A stretch of DNA of 64,000 nt from Lactuca virosa (lineage: Eukaryota; Streptophyta; Magnoliopsida; Asterales; Asteraceae): NCBI GenBank assembly GCA_928212115.1, contig CAKMRJ010005523.1:107084357-107148356 (forward strand), read 5' to 3'. Within the stretch, counting starts at the first letter, position 1, and every line of letters starts with the position of its first letter. The notes under the pieces are model-generated. The model was given only the letters and a program-made list of their open reading frames with translations. It searched no databases and had not been told where the DNA came from. A program made the position numbers and the translations under genes. This document shows, piece by piece, positions 34,789 through 46,159 of this stretch.

Positions 34789-35228
34789 AATAATAAATAT
34801 CCACTAAGATAACGATTCTGCGAAAATGATTTTAGGGTTTTTTGACTGTCGGAATTTTGAAATTGGGGTTGTTTGCAAGTGACTGAAATAAGAGTGAAGA
34901 ACTGAAACAATGTGTTTCGTCGGAAAACATTATGGCGCCTAGAAGATGTTCCATTATAAAATGACCAAATTGTCCTAATAAATACAATGACTCGTATTTA
35001 ATTAGTAAGGGTAGTTATGTAAAAAGTCATATTTAAAAGAAAAATAAATTTCTTTTTTAATCAAGGTTATAAAAATCGCTCGTCCGTCGCTCGGCTGGCG
35101 ATAAGCGATTAATCAGACTCAGCGGGGATTAATCGGGGACCCTAAATTATTAATAAAATTATTTAAAAAATTAATATTTCCTACAAAATTAAGTATTTGA
35201 AAATTTTAAGTTTTAATACACAACCGGC
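34789..35228. other. CACTA sequence upstream of F-box copy B
   Basis: No coding is seen. A motif around 34930-35000 (GGCGCCTAGAAGATG, AAATGACCAAATTG.CC) resembles one at 33058-33100 upstream of copy A (GGCGCCTTAACAATT, AAGACCAAATTGCCC). The upstream regions of the two genes are therefore related too, supporting a tandem duplication that included flanking DNA. Confidence 0.6.
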
Positions 35229-37291
35229 ACAAATGATATATGTTGACCAATGACCCATATGTCATCCATATGTCAACCACGGACACCATAAGCAACTACC
35301 ATGTTGACCAATGACCCGTATTTCATCCATGGTACACCATAAGCAACTACCATGTTGACCAATGACTCGTATTTCATACATGGACACCATAAGCAACTAC
35401 CATATTGACCACTGGCCCATATGTCATCCATGGACACCATAAGCAACTACCATGTTAACCAATGACCCGTATTTCATTCATGGGTGATACCATCACACCA
35501 TAAACAACTACCATGTTGACCAATGACCCATATGTCCTGCATGGACACCATAATCAACTACCATGTTCACCAATGACCCGTATTTCATCCATGGACACCA
35601 TAAGCAACTACCATATTGACCAATGGCCCATATGTCATCCATGGACACCATAATCAACTACCATGTTCACCAATGACCCGTATTTCGTCCATGGACACCA
35701 TAAGCAATTACCATATTGACCAATGGCCCATATGTCATCCATATGTCATCCATGGACACCATAATCAACTACCATGTTGACCAATGACCCGTATTTCATC
35801 CATGGACACCATAAGCAACTACCATATTGACCAATGGCCCATATGTCATCCATATGTCATCCATGGACACCATAATCGACTACCATGTTGACCAATGACC
35901 CGTATTTCATCCATGGACACCATAAGCAACTACCATATTGACCAATGGCCCATATGTCATCCATATGTCATCCATGGACACCATAATCAACTACCATGTT
36001 GACCAATGACCCGTATTTCATCCATGGACACCACAAGCAACTACCATATTGACCAATGGCCCGTATGTCATCCATATGTCATCCATGGACACCATAATCA
36101 ACTACCATGTTGACCAATGACCTGTATTTCATCCATGGACACCATAAGCAATTACCATATTGACCAATGGCCCATATGTCATCCATATGTCATCCATGGA
36201 CACAATAATCAACTACCATGTTGACCAATGACCCGTATTTCATCCATGGACAGCATAAGCAACTACCATATTGACCAATGGCCGATATGTCATCCATGGA
36301 CACCATAATCAACTACCATGTTGACCAATGACCCGTATTTCATACATGGACACCATAAGCAACTACCATATTGACCAATGGCCCATATGTCATCCATGGA
36401 CACCATAATCAACTACCGTGTTGACCAGTGACCCGTATTTCTTTCATGGACACCATAAGCAACTACCATATTGACCAATGGCCCATATGTCATCCATAGA
36501 CACCATAGGCAACTACCATGTTGAAAAATAACCCGTATTTCATCCATGGACACCATAAGCCATTACCATGTGGACCAATGGCCCATATGTCATCCATATG
36601 TCAACCATGGACACCATAAGCCATTACCATGTGGACCAATCAACCATATGTCATCCATGGACACAATAAGCCACTACCATGTCGACCAATGGCCCATATG
36701 TCATCCATATGTCATCCATGGACACCATAAGCAACTACCATGTTGACCAATGACCCATATTTCATCCATGGACACCATAAGCAACTACCATATTGACCAA
36801 TGGTCCATATGTCATCCATATGTCATCCATGGACACCATAATCAACTACCATGTTGACCAATGACCCGTATTTCATCCATGGGTGATACCATCACACCAT
36901 AAGCAACTACCATGTTGACCAATGACCCATATGTCCTCCATGGACACCATAATCGACTACCATGTTGACCAATGGCACGTATTTCATCCATGGACACCAT
37001 AAGCAACTACCATATTGACCAATGGCCCATATGTCATCCATGGACACCAATCAACTACGATGTTGACCAATGACCCGTATTTCATACATGGACACCATAA
37101 GCCATTACCATGTGGACCAATGGCCCATATGTCATCCATATGTCAACCATGGACACCATAAGCCATTACCATGTAGACCAATCAACCATATGTCATCCAT
37201 GGACACAATAAGCCACTACCATGTCGACCAATGGCCCATATGTCATCCATGGACACCATAAGCCACTATCATATATATTGACATGACCCGT
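35229..37291. repeat. Minisatellite array with 50-bp unit and 111-bp higher-order period
   Basis: The basic unit is about 50 bases (ACCATGTTGACCAATGACCC..., ending ATAAGCAACT). From about 35600 to 36240 it alternates with a 61-base form that has an 11-base internal duplication (CATATGTCATC twice), giving a 111-base dimer: variant starts fall near 35710, 35821, 35932, 36042 and 36153. Beyond 36540 a GTGGACCAATGG / GTCGACCAATGG form appears, and a block around 36541-36720 recurs near 37080-37260. Open frames across it merely reflect the period. It lies inside the CACTA element where TNPD might be expected. Confidence 0.92.
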
Positions 37292-37886
37292 ACGTCTTTT
37301 GTATATAAATTTCGGTTTAACCAGAAAAGAATGAAGATGTATTGTTTATTAATGTTTAGTCCTTGTATATAATTTTAAGTTAAAATTATACTATGAACAC
37401 ATCGCTACTCTATGTTCTTTCTTGACGTTATTTATATGTATATACCCTATTTATCAATCTGTAACTACTTTAAATAAATTTGAATTACTAAATATTTAGC
37501 GGCAATTAGCACAATTCGAATTTTTTATTAGCGGAGGTTCAAAGTATTTCACAATTCATTTCCCTCCAACCTACACACGTTTATGCTGCATATTAGGGTA
37601 ATTAAGTTTACCGATTACAAATAGGGTTTACATGTTCTGTAATCATCATCTTCGCGCGGCATATTGATCGAAATCTTTGTTCATTATACATTTGTGCACT
37701 GACTTTGGCGATATAGGTTGTCACTCGTCTAAAATTTATATTTATTTAATTTACTGTTGTCGTGATGAACGATCCTTTTTTGTTCTCTGATCATCTTCAT
37801 GTAAATTGGTTTTGATTGTATTCAATAGTTTGCATGCAAATTAATGCCTTCATATATAATTTATTTTTATTGTTTGTGTCAGAAAG
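37292..37886. other. Upstream region of the TNPA-like gene
   Basis: AT-rich, no supported coding. It ends in TTTATTGTTTGTGTCAG just before the ATG at 37887, which could be a 3' splice site of a leader intron. Confidence 0.45.
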
Positions 37887-39795
37887 ATGTCGACCCCGAA
37901 ACCAAAAGGAGCATCCGGTGTGAAGCCAACTAAATTCATTGCACCACAAGTTATGAAACGCAACAGGATTTCTGCTGCAAAATTCCTAAACAGACAGTTA
38001 CAAGATTAAGAAATGGACTTGCCAATACCAACAACCACATTCAAAGCACCTATTACATCTACCAACAAAACCCCTAAACCTATATCATTAACATCACCCA
38101 TGACTACCACTTCCTCGACATCACTTAAAACATCCACACCCTCCTTAGAAAAAACATTTAAAACTTCAGAAACTAGAACAATACAATCGTCAACACTAAC
38201 ATCAATTACGAAAACTTCAGAACCTACATTATCTAAACCATCCTCAACACCAACACCCACTACCACATCATCAACACCTATATCTACTACCACAACCTCA
38301 AAACCTGCATCTACACTACCATCCTCCACAACTACAATAACTACCACACCATCCTTAAGTAAAAGAACTACCACATCCTCAACATATACATCTATCCCAA
38401 CACCTACCCCATAATATACCCCATCAACAACACCTATCCCAGAATCTACCCCATCACCAACACAACCACCCATGAATGGATCTGTAGTGGAAAGTGTAGA
38501 AGGTGAAAACAATTCCTCTGAAGATTGTGGACCAGATGGACGTTTTAATGTTCATGTTTGGAAAAATACGTGAGTTACCAATTCAAATCTTAATTACAAC
38601 TTTTTTTTATGTATTAAATTTTGGTTTACACCTACATATCAATTCATAACTTAACACATCACATGATTACTTGCAGGCTAATGCCACCAGGCCCTTGTGC
38701 ACACGTTATTAGTCAGTCCTTTAAACAAAGAGTAGATCCAGAAGGGTACGCTTGGGCACAAGTAAGCAAAGGAATGCACGAATTATATTGGGAGGAGTTT
38801 CAGGTAACTATAAGTCATAAATTGTTGTTTGGCAAACATTTACACTTCAACTTATGTTTATATTGTTAATATGTAGAAAAAATGTTGTTGGGATGGGACA
38901 ATAGACTCCCTGGTGAGGCAAGCTTTGGCAAGGAAAGCGGCACAAAGTTATGGTGAATATCTACTCAACATGAGGAGCCCAAAAAGAAACAAACATGGCT
39001 TTAAACCAGCTCATATTGCACAGGAAGTCTGGAACTCCTGGCAATTAAAATGGAATACAGAAGAATACAAGCTAAAATCTGAGCAGAACAAGAAGAATAG
39101 GCGTAACGCTGGATCCGCATGTCATTTGAAGATAGCTTCTGATTTGGTAATTTTTTAAATGGTACATCGTATCAATTTTTGCATATGTTTATTTGTATAT
39201 TTGACTTTTTATATGGTATTTATGCAGAAGAGGAAATTAGGACATGAGCCACCCCATAGTGAATTGTTCCTGTAGACACGCGCAAAGAATCATGATGGAG
39301 TCACTTTCACAAATGAAAAAGATAGACAAATTCATGTAATATTCATTTCAGTTTAAATTAACTTTTATATTGTAGCTACTCCATAATATCATTCCTAAAT
39401 TTGATATCTTTTAACTTATAATATTTCTATTTTGTAGGCGGCCTATACAGAAAAACGGGAAGAGTGGGAAGCTGAAGGTGTTGAATTTGAGGAGGACAAG
39501 CTATTTTATGTTGTTGTTGGTGGTCATGATAAAAAAAAGACTTTATGGATTAGGCTCTTTTGCAAAGGCGGTTCCCAATAGGAATGGTAAAATGGATGTA
39601 TCTTACATTCCAGAAAAAAATGATGAAATAGAAGAAATGAGGGAGCTTGTTGCTAAATAAAAACAGCAAAACGAAGAGCTTAAAGAAATGATGAATGCCC
39701 AACAAGAGGAAAACAAAGCAAGGCTCGGGCATCTTGAAAAACAACTTCAAACGACATTGGATCTTATTAATGTCGTTAGAAAACAACAAGAGTAG
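37887..39795 (+). pseudogene. TNPA-like CACTA transposition protein (Transposase_24 type), broken
   Basis: A five-exon model: 37887-38569, 38677-38803, 38877-39146, 39228-39335 and 39438-39795, all with GT..AG borders. Exon 1 encodes a basic start (MSTPKPKGASGVKPTKF), then about 150 residues of Ser/Thr/Pro-rich low complexity, ending GPDGRFNVHVWKN. Exons 2-5 carry LMPPGPCAHVISQSFKQRVD, YWEEFQKKCCWD, ARKAAQSYGEYLLNMR, KLGHEPPHSELFL, AAYTEKREEWEAEG and a C-terminal coiled coil (EEMRELVAK, KQQNEELKEMM). This matches the plant Ptta/En/Spm TNPA-like family, which binds subterminal repeats. In-frame stops at 38007, 39273 and 39658 argue against a full product. Confidence 0.82.
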
Positions 39796-40004
39796 TAGGT
39801 TGATATATGTTTATTGAAGATTATGTATTTTAGAGTAACAACTTTCTTTTTTCCATGTAATAAATAATTATTTTGTTATTTTATGATATAATGGTTATGA
39901 GTTTTTTGTTTTTTTTTGTTTTTCGTATATTACTACAAAATTATTTGGATATAATTTATAAATCAATTATCAATCGGTCGATATTAATCTGGTATATAAT
40001 ATAT

Positions 40005-40449
40005 ACACCAGTAAAATTGCTAGGGATTCATGACCACAGAATTTGCTAGGAGATCATCAAACGGATTTAGCTAGGGATTCATCACCACGGATTTAGCTAG
40101 GGATTCATCACCACGGATTTTGCTAGGGATTCATCACCACGGATTTTGCTAGGGATTCATCACCATGGATTTTTCTAGGGATTCATCACCACGGATTTTG
40201 CTAGGGATTAACTACGACGGAATTTGTGACGGAAGAACTACCACGGAATTTGTGATGGAAACCTACTACGGAATACACGACGGAATACCATCTACCACGG
40301 ATTTCATTCCGTTGTCACAATTGCGACGGAATTATCGTTTCCGTTGCAAACTCCTCGCTACGGCGTTTTTAGGGACGGAAATAGGTCGTTGCAAATTCCG
40401 TCGCTATTCATCTTTTGCAACGGAATTTCAGATTTTCGCAACGGATTCC
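40005..40449. repeat. CACTA right subterminal repeats (GCTAGGGATTCATCACCACGG type)
   Basis: About seven head-to-tail copies with a 27-base period between 40015 and 40215, then more diverged ACGGAATTTGTGACGGAA copies to 40449. Different from the left array except for the GCTAGGGA core, as is usual for the two ends of CACTA elements. Confidence 0.85.
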
Positions 40450-40481
40450 TTCCATAGCAAAATCGCGTTTTTCTTGTAGTG
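40450..40481 (-). repeat. CACTA right terminal inverted repeat
   Basis: Inverse of CACTACAAGAAAAACGC; ends TTCTTGTAGTG, followed by the duplicated ACG. Confidence 0.93.
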
Positions 40482-40639
40482 ACGTGTTTACAATAAAAAT
40501 CTTACATACAAATTGAAACAACAAGGAAATTAAATCTATTCAAGGTCCTTATGCTCCTATCTTGTCACGTACCACAGCTACTACCTGAACCTACAAATGA
40601 TTAAACATATCTACTACATCAGACCATAGGTCTGGTGAG

Positions 40640-41640
40640 TTATATGTTAATCTATTTTCATATTTCATCTACTATTTCTTTCTTATCTCTTCTTTCTCTT
40701 AATTTGCAAGCTAATATCTTTTTTACATAGCATACACTCCTATTCTTTCTCATCTCGTCGCATCTATCTCTTTGACTCTTTTCTTTTTACTTCTTCTCAT
40801 TTCTCATCTTTTCTCATCTCTACTATTCTTTCGTTTCTCATCTAATTTATCTCTTTTCTTCTATCACTTATCATGCCTCAGCATTGTATCATTTCATTCT
40901 CATATTCTATCATCTACTCATCTTCTCTAATAGCATACATTTTTATTCTTTTCATTCATCTATCTCTTCTATCTTTCTTATCCTCTTGTCAAGCTCATCT
41001 CATACTCTACACATAATTTATCTTCTCTTTCTATCTTTTACATACTCTATCTTTTCTAATATTTCTTTTCTCTTCTCTATACTATATAACTGTTCTTCTC
41101 TATCTCTTAGTTTGTTGTTCTCATATATTTTTCTCTTTGCATGCCACCTCATACTCTGCTTACTCTTCATCTCTCTCTATTCTCAACTTTAATGCTAGAA
41201 CATTTTGTTCTCATCTAGACCTAATGGTCCCCTCTCTTACTATAATATTCTCTATCATCTATGGGAAACAACATCTCACTACATTGTCGGGTACACTAAT
41301 ACATACTTATTCTCTTCTCTAATGGTCCCTCGTGGATCCTTAATCTTTATTCTTCTCTTGAATCCCTCATGGATTCCCTACTCTTAGTCCCTCATGGATT
41401 ACATATATGTTCTCAAAAGAACTCTCTTGCCTTGTTCAACTCATGGAACCTTTCTCTACCTCTTCTCTACCCATACACATTCTTATTACCACATGAATCA
41501 TCTATCTATCTTCCCTAAGGAACCATCAAGTCACTCACAAAGGAATCATACTCTTGTTGCCGAAGGAACCTCTATCTTATTCCCGAAGGAATCATCTTTC
41601 TACACTTTTCTATCTATATTACATGACTAATAAAATAATA
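40640..41640. repeat. Pyrimidine-rich (CT) tract region of LTR-Y
   Basis: About 1 kb strongly biased to C and T on the plus strand (many TTCTCATCTCT and TTTCTTCT runs), with local repeats such as CCCTCATGGATT. Open frames here have Ser/Phe/Leu-only composition and are not genes. Confidence 0.75.
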
Positions 41641-42048
41641 CTTGTCCCATTAACAATCTATTTCTTTATCTCCTCAAGAGATCTTTTACTTTTCATTTAG
41701 TAGTTAACTCATTAAGTACTTAATATTTATCTATATATATATTAACACATATGTATTCTACACAATACCAATAGTGTCTAGACATACTTACATACTTATA
41801 CTTATGATTATACTACATAAATCATACTCTTTCTGCATCCAACATCTCTTAGGTATTTAACAATTACCTTTCACATCTAACCATATATTTTCTAAGTATA
41901 CTTACATGCTTTGGCACATGTTTCTAAATGTATACCTCTTTCACACATTAATTGTATATACATGATCTGATACATGCTCTTACACATATAGCCATCATCT
42001 AGCTTCATTTAATCACTTGAGGGCATTCACTTAGTACCTCAAGTATCA

Positions 42049-42131
<83 letters not shown>

Positions 42132-42170
42132 ATACTCTAGAGAGAAATAGAGAGAGAGAGAGAGTGAGTG
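42049..42170. repeat. (AT)n and (GA)n microsatellites
   Basis: AT run with one phase break near 42068, to 42129, followed by a GA-rich run to about 42170. Confidence 0.93.
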
Positions 42171-42266
42171 ATATAACTCACATTATTAGTTAGTGAAGAC
42201 TAACTACCCTTCTTGGCTCCTTTCTTCAATTGATGCATTCTTGATCCATCTTCTTGCTCATGGGCC

Positions 42267-42270
42267 TATA

Positions 42271-42338
<68 letters not shown>
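42267..42338. repeat. (TA)n microsatellite
   Basis: Alternating TA with phase breaks near 42276 and 42308. Confidence 0.93.
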
Positions 42339-42339
<1 letters not shown>

Positions 42340-44055
42340 TCCTTAATACTTGTCTTAGCCTATTAAGAGCTAAATGACTCTCTTGGTCAAAATGACCATT
42401 TAAAGTATCATAATTCTATCTTCTCATTTTCTACTTCTAATTTGTTCCAATGAATTAATTAAGCATCCTATACTACTTAATTCACTGTAATATAATCTAA
42501 TGCATTAATTCAGATAACCACAATTAGGGTTTCGAACCCTAACTCTCATTGGAATTATTTCACCATGGAAATCACTTTCTAATCTTGATTAAATCATGTA
42601 AACACTCTAATAGACATCATAATCAAGTTATAGGTTGGTCAATTCAACTAATATTCACAAAATATCAATTTTACCAAAAATGGATAAATGATTCATTGAT
42701 GAGGAGAGAATGAAAATACTAACAACCTACCATCTCTAGCTTCTCTTGGCACCATTTGGGCACCAAAATCGCCCTCTCTAGTTGTCCAATCGATTTCCTC
42801 TTGAAATGATCTCTAACATGTATAAAAACCATTATTAATCCTCTAGACATCATCGTATTCATCTATTTTCCATGACACGGTACGCATAAGTTGGTTGCGG
42901 TTAGCCTCCTATCGAGTTGTTGTGCTTTTTCACAACATCATCCTACTTTGGTCACCGCATCGTGGCACCCATATACCATGCCACAGGGAAAATTACATTA
43001 CCCTCTATGTACGACGAAGGACATCATCTGAATCCTTGTTATCCTTCATCGTGACATGGCGCTCTATTTACGGTGCCACAATAGCTACTTGATAGTAGTT
43101 CCTTACCTTACACAATTCTAGCTTTAGGACAGTGTTAGTCCCAACTTCAAATACGCATAACTTCTTTGTTTCTGACCCGTTTCCTATGATATTAATATCC
43201 ATACAAAGGTGGGGACATAATCTACAACTCTATTAAGTCATTTCTCACTGAATTAATACGGGTCTTAATCTATTAAGTCATAAACTTTGCCCAAAAAGCA
43301 TAAAAATACCCATTTTACCCTTTTGGCCAAAATGCATCTTCTTTTGCATTCTTTCTCTTGAACTTACTCATATTACCTCTTCTAAGTCACTTAAACTTGT
43401 CATGGCTGTTTTTATGAAGTCACAACTTCATAATCTCACCAAGTCCTCATTATTTACCATTTTTCCCTTTTGGTCAATAATTGACTAAAAGTCAATTTTC
43501 TCTAAATTTTGGGTTTTTCAAAAGCCATAATCAATCAAGCATGTATTTATATTAACATGAAAGTTATAAATCATAAATGCATACAATTTACCTTTCATTA
43601 CAAGCCATTATTTCCTTTTATGGAAATATCGTTACGCACGCCCTTTGTTATGACAGAATTTGCAAAAAAGTTTCCTTAAGGATTGATTGTACCCGTATTT
43701 TAGAGTATATTAGAACTATCCTCGTAACTTACTTAAGTCATGCCATTTTTTAAAGTGATATTAAAGTGATTTTATGGGATAACACAATTCCATACATACT
43801 CATCTACATGATTATAATGCATATAATCATATTATATCTCTTTCTACCATCTCTTAGGTATTTAACATATACATTTCTCCTCTAACCATACCTTCTCTAG
43901 GTATAAGTATATGTTCTGATTTATGTTTATATATATATACCTCATACATACTCTAAACATATGAACATGCTCTGTTACATGATTTAGAATGTATATTCAT
44001 AATCTATCTTCATTTTATAACTTGAGGGCCTTCACTTAGTGACACAAGATCCATC

Positions 44056-44073
44056 ACATACACACACACACAT

Positions 44074-44143
<70 letters not shown>
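44056..44143. repeat. (CA)n then (TA)n microsatellite
   Basis: Short CA run followed by alternating TA to about 44143. It is the counterpart of the microsatellite at 42049 in the first duplicate. Confidence 0.92.
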
Positions 44144-45492
44144 AGATATATACATAAACTAGAGAGAGTGTGATATAACTCATATTGTTCGTTATTGAGG
44201 ACTAACTACCCTTTGGCTCCTTTCATCAATTGATGCATTCTCGGTTCATCTTCTTTTAACCTAAGCCTATTCATACAACATAATAATGTTCATAAAACTT
44301 ATCTTAGACTATTAAGAGTTTATGAATCTTATTGTCAAAATGAACACTTAATGGATCATAATTCTAGCCTCTCAATTTCTACCACTTAATCTACTCCAAG
44401 CAATGACTTAAACATATCACACTACCTAGTTCATTATAATCTAATCTAATGCATAAATTCACATCTCATTAGTTAGAATTTTCAAAACCTAACTTCACAT
44501 ATTTGGATTTCACCATGGAATCACACATAAAGCTTGTTCAAGGCTTCTAAACACTTGATCAATCATTATTAACAAGGCTTTTTAAAAACAATCTTAGATA
44601 ACTAACTCAATTCATCAAATAACCATTAAATCCATACTAGCTTAAGAATGGATAAAATCATTACCTCATGATCTTTTGATGTTCATTCCAAGACATAAAT
44701 ATCCAAGATCGCCACTTGAACCTCCTTAATCCTCCAAAACGTTGCAACTTGTCTATAGGGGTTTGGGGTTACTTATGACAAGAATAAGTACCTATGATCT
44801 CTTAATCAGTTTTGTCACCATGTTGTGGTAGGATGTATACAATGCTGTGGTGCACACTATTAATCTGTGGTCTGCCTTTTTTCGAGCCACGATGCAAATC
44901 ACTTTTAGCAACTGACTTTTGCCACCACGTTGCGGTGCCAATACACCAAGTCATTATGTAAAGTACATTGCCTACCACTTGCGATGAAGAACTTCGTTGG
45001 AATCCCTGTCACTTATCACCGCATCTTGGTGATCTCTTCACAATGACATGGTGTTTGTAGCACAAAATACTTCATTGTTGATTCCATTCCAACCTTGGGG
45101 ACAATTTTATCCCAACTTCTAACCTTCATAACAACTTCATTTTATACCAATTTTCTATGATCTTTATATTCTTGCGAAGGTAGGAATATAATCTGCAACT
45201 CTGTTACGTCATTTCTCAATAACTTAACATGGGTCGTAATCTATTAAGTCACAAACTCGGCCCAAAAACATTACATTTCTCATTTTATCATTATTGGCCA
45301 AAATGCATCTACTCATGCATTTCTTATCTTGAACTTACTTATATAATCTCATCTTCATGGATTAAACCGATCTTGGCCATTTTCATGAAGTTACAACTTC
45401 ATAAACTTACTAAATTCTCATTAATGACCATTTTTCCCCTTTGGTTAATATTTGACTAAAAGTCAAATCTCTCTAAATTTAAGGTTCTTACA

Positions 45493-46159
45493 ATCTACCC
45501 TCCTTAAATAGATTTCATCCTCGAAATATTTTCTTACTCTCATGGTCATTTTCTCACTTAATGACTCATTTCTAAGGTTATTCTCTTCTTTAACCTCTTA
45601 ACCCGAAATACCATTCTACTTTCTAATTCTTTGCATATTCAATGCAATGGCCAAACTCTCTTCATATTGTTAAGCAACATCTACTACTATATCTACTCTT
45701 ATGCAATCACATTTCATACTTAGCATTATTTCTCATCTTTTTTCACCTATTTTGCACAACCATGTGCAACAACTTACATTTTTCATTATTATTCTCACAG
45801 GTGTGGTTGCAAACCAACACACTTCCTAATCCATCTACTCTTAGGTAAGTTACTAACCCAGAACACTTCCACTGTGCCATTCCCAATCTATAACATTGGG
45901 AATGGGTTGTTTTTAACAGGCTAAGTGAAACTCAATTTTAGAAGTCCAAAAACCTGGTTCAAATTATTATTTACTGTTTCTATCATACCAGTTCAACCCG
46001 GTTTTTGAAGAATTTGTACGATTTGATCAGGTCTAGAAATTGACATAAAAACAGTCATTATTGAACCACTCTCGTCCCTGGTTTCCGGTCCAACTGGTTT
46101 GACCGATCGATTCGAACCAGTTTTTAAAACATTTGTTAGGAGAGATCTATTTCCTCCAT
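45493..46159. other. Internal remnant of the LTR-Y element and unassigned sequence, with inverted repeats
   Basis: Just inside LTR-Y the minus strand has the purine tract and a degenerate pol tail (45493-45560). Further right nothing is clearly coding. A perfect 11-base hairpin (CCATTCCCAAT, 7-base loop, ATTGGGAATGG) lies at 45877-45905. An imperfect inverted pair (AAAAACCTGGTTCAAA at 45948, ATTCGAACCAGTTTTT at 46109) encloses about 180 bases rich in CCGGTT/AACCGG, possibly a small inverted-repeat transposon. Confidence 0.5.

Larger units (their letters stand above)
30675..40481. mobile_element. Complete CACTA (En/Spm) transposon, 9.8 kb, with cargo
   Basis: Termini start CACTACAAGAAAAACGC and form inverted repeats of about 32 bases with two mismatches (30675-30706 against 40450-40481). 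The target duplication ACG (30672-30674 and 40482-40484) is the expected 3 bases. Subterminal arrays flank the inside of both ends. Inside lie two F-box-like genes (minus), a minisatellite, and a TNPA-like gene (plus). I find no TNPD (Transposase_21) coding, so movement would need an enzyme in trans. It sits in LTR-Y. Confidence 0.93.
30566..45492 (-). mobile_element. Gypsy-type long LTR (LTR-Y), split by the CACTA element
   Basis: On the plus strand it starts TATAACAACTCGG (likely from TGTAACAACTCGG) and ends AAGGTTCTTACA at 45492. The inverse therefore begins TGTAAGAACC. Just inside lies AAGGAGGGTAGAT preceded by a TTTCGAGGATGAAA-type tail, the classic end of a chromovirus pol followed by its purine tract. 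This fixes the strand as minus. Without the CACTA insertion the LTR is about 5.1 kb, inflated by a 2-kb tandem duplication. The left border is the weaker call. Confidence 0.5.
41800..45492. repeat. Two-kilobase tandem duplication inside LTR-Y
   Basis: Landmarks recur about 2.0 kb apart in the same order: CATCTCTTAGGTATTTAACA (41844 and 43850), CAATTGATGCATTCT (about 42217 and 44226), AATCTATTAAGTCA (about 43268 and 45238), and GACTAAAAGTCAA (about 43482 and 45452). Each unit also holds an AT microsatellite. Divergence is substantial, so the duplication is old. There is no coding in either unit. Confidence 0.82.

Noticed and set aside
36546..37261. Two His/Pro-rich open frames
   Set aside because: They read through the 50/111-bp minisatellite and repeat with its period.
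35229..37291. CRISPR-like array
   Set aside because: Repeats are contiguous and vary gradually without unique spacers, and the surrounding DNA is plant nuclear.
38006..38512. Val/Asp-rich 168-codon frame on the minus strand
   Set aside because: It is the complement of the Ser/Thr/Pro-rich first exon of the TNPA-like gene and has only low-complexity composition.
40884..41630. Ser/Phe/Leu-rich frames that look like membrane proteins
   Set aside because: Composition follows from the pyrimidine-rich tract; frames overlap one another in several phases and none is conserved.
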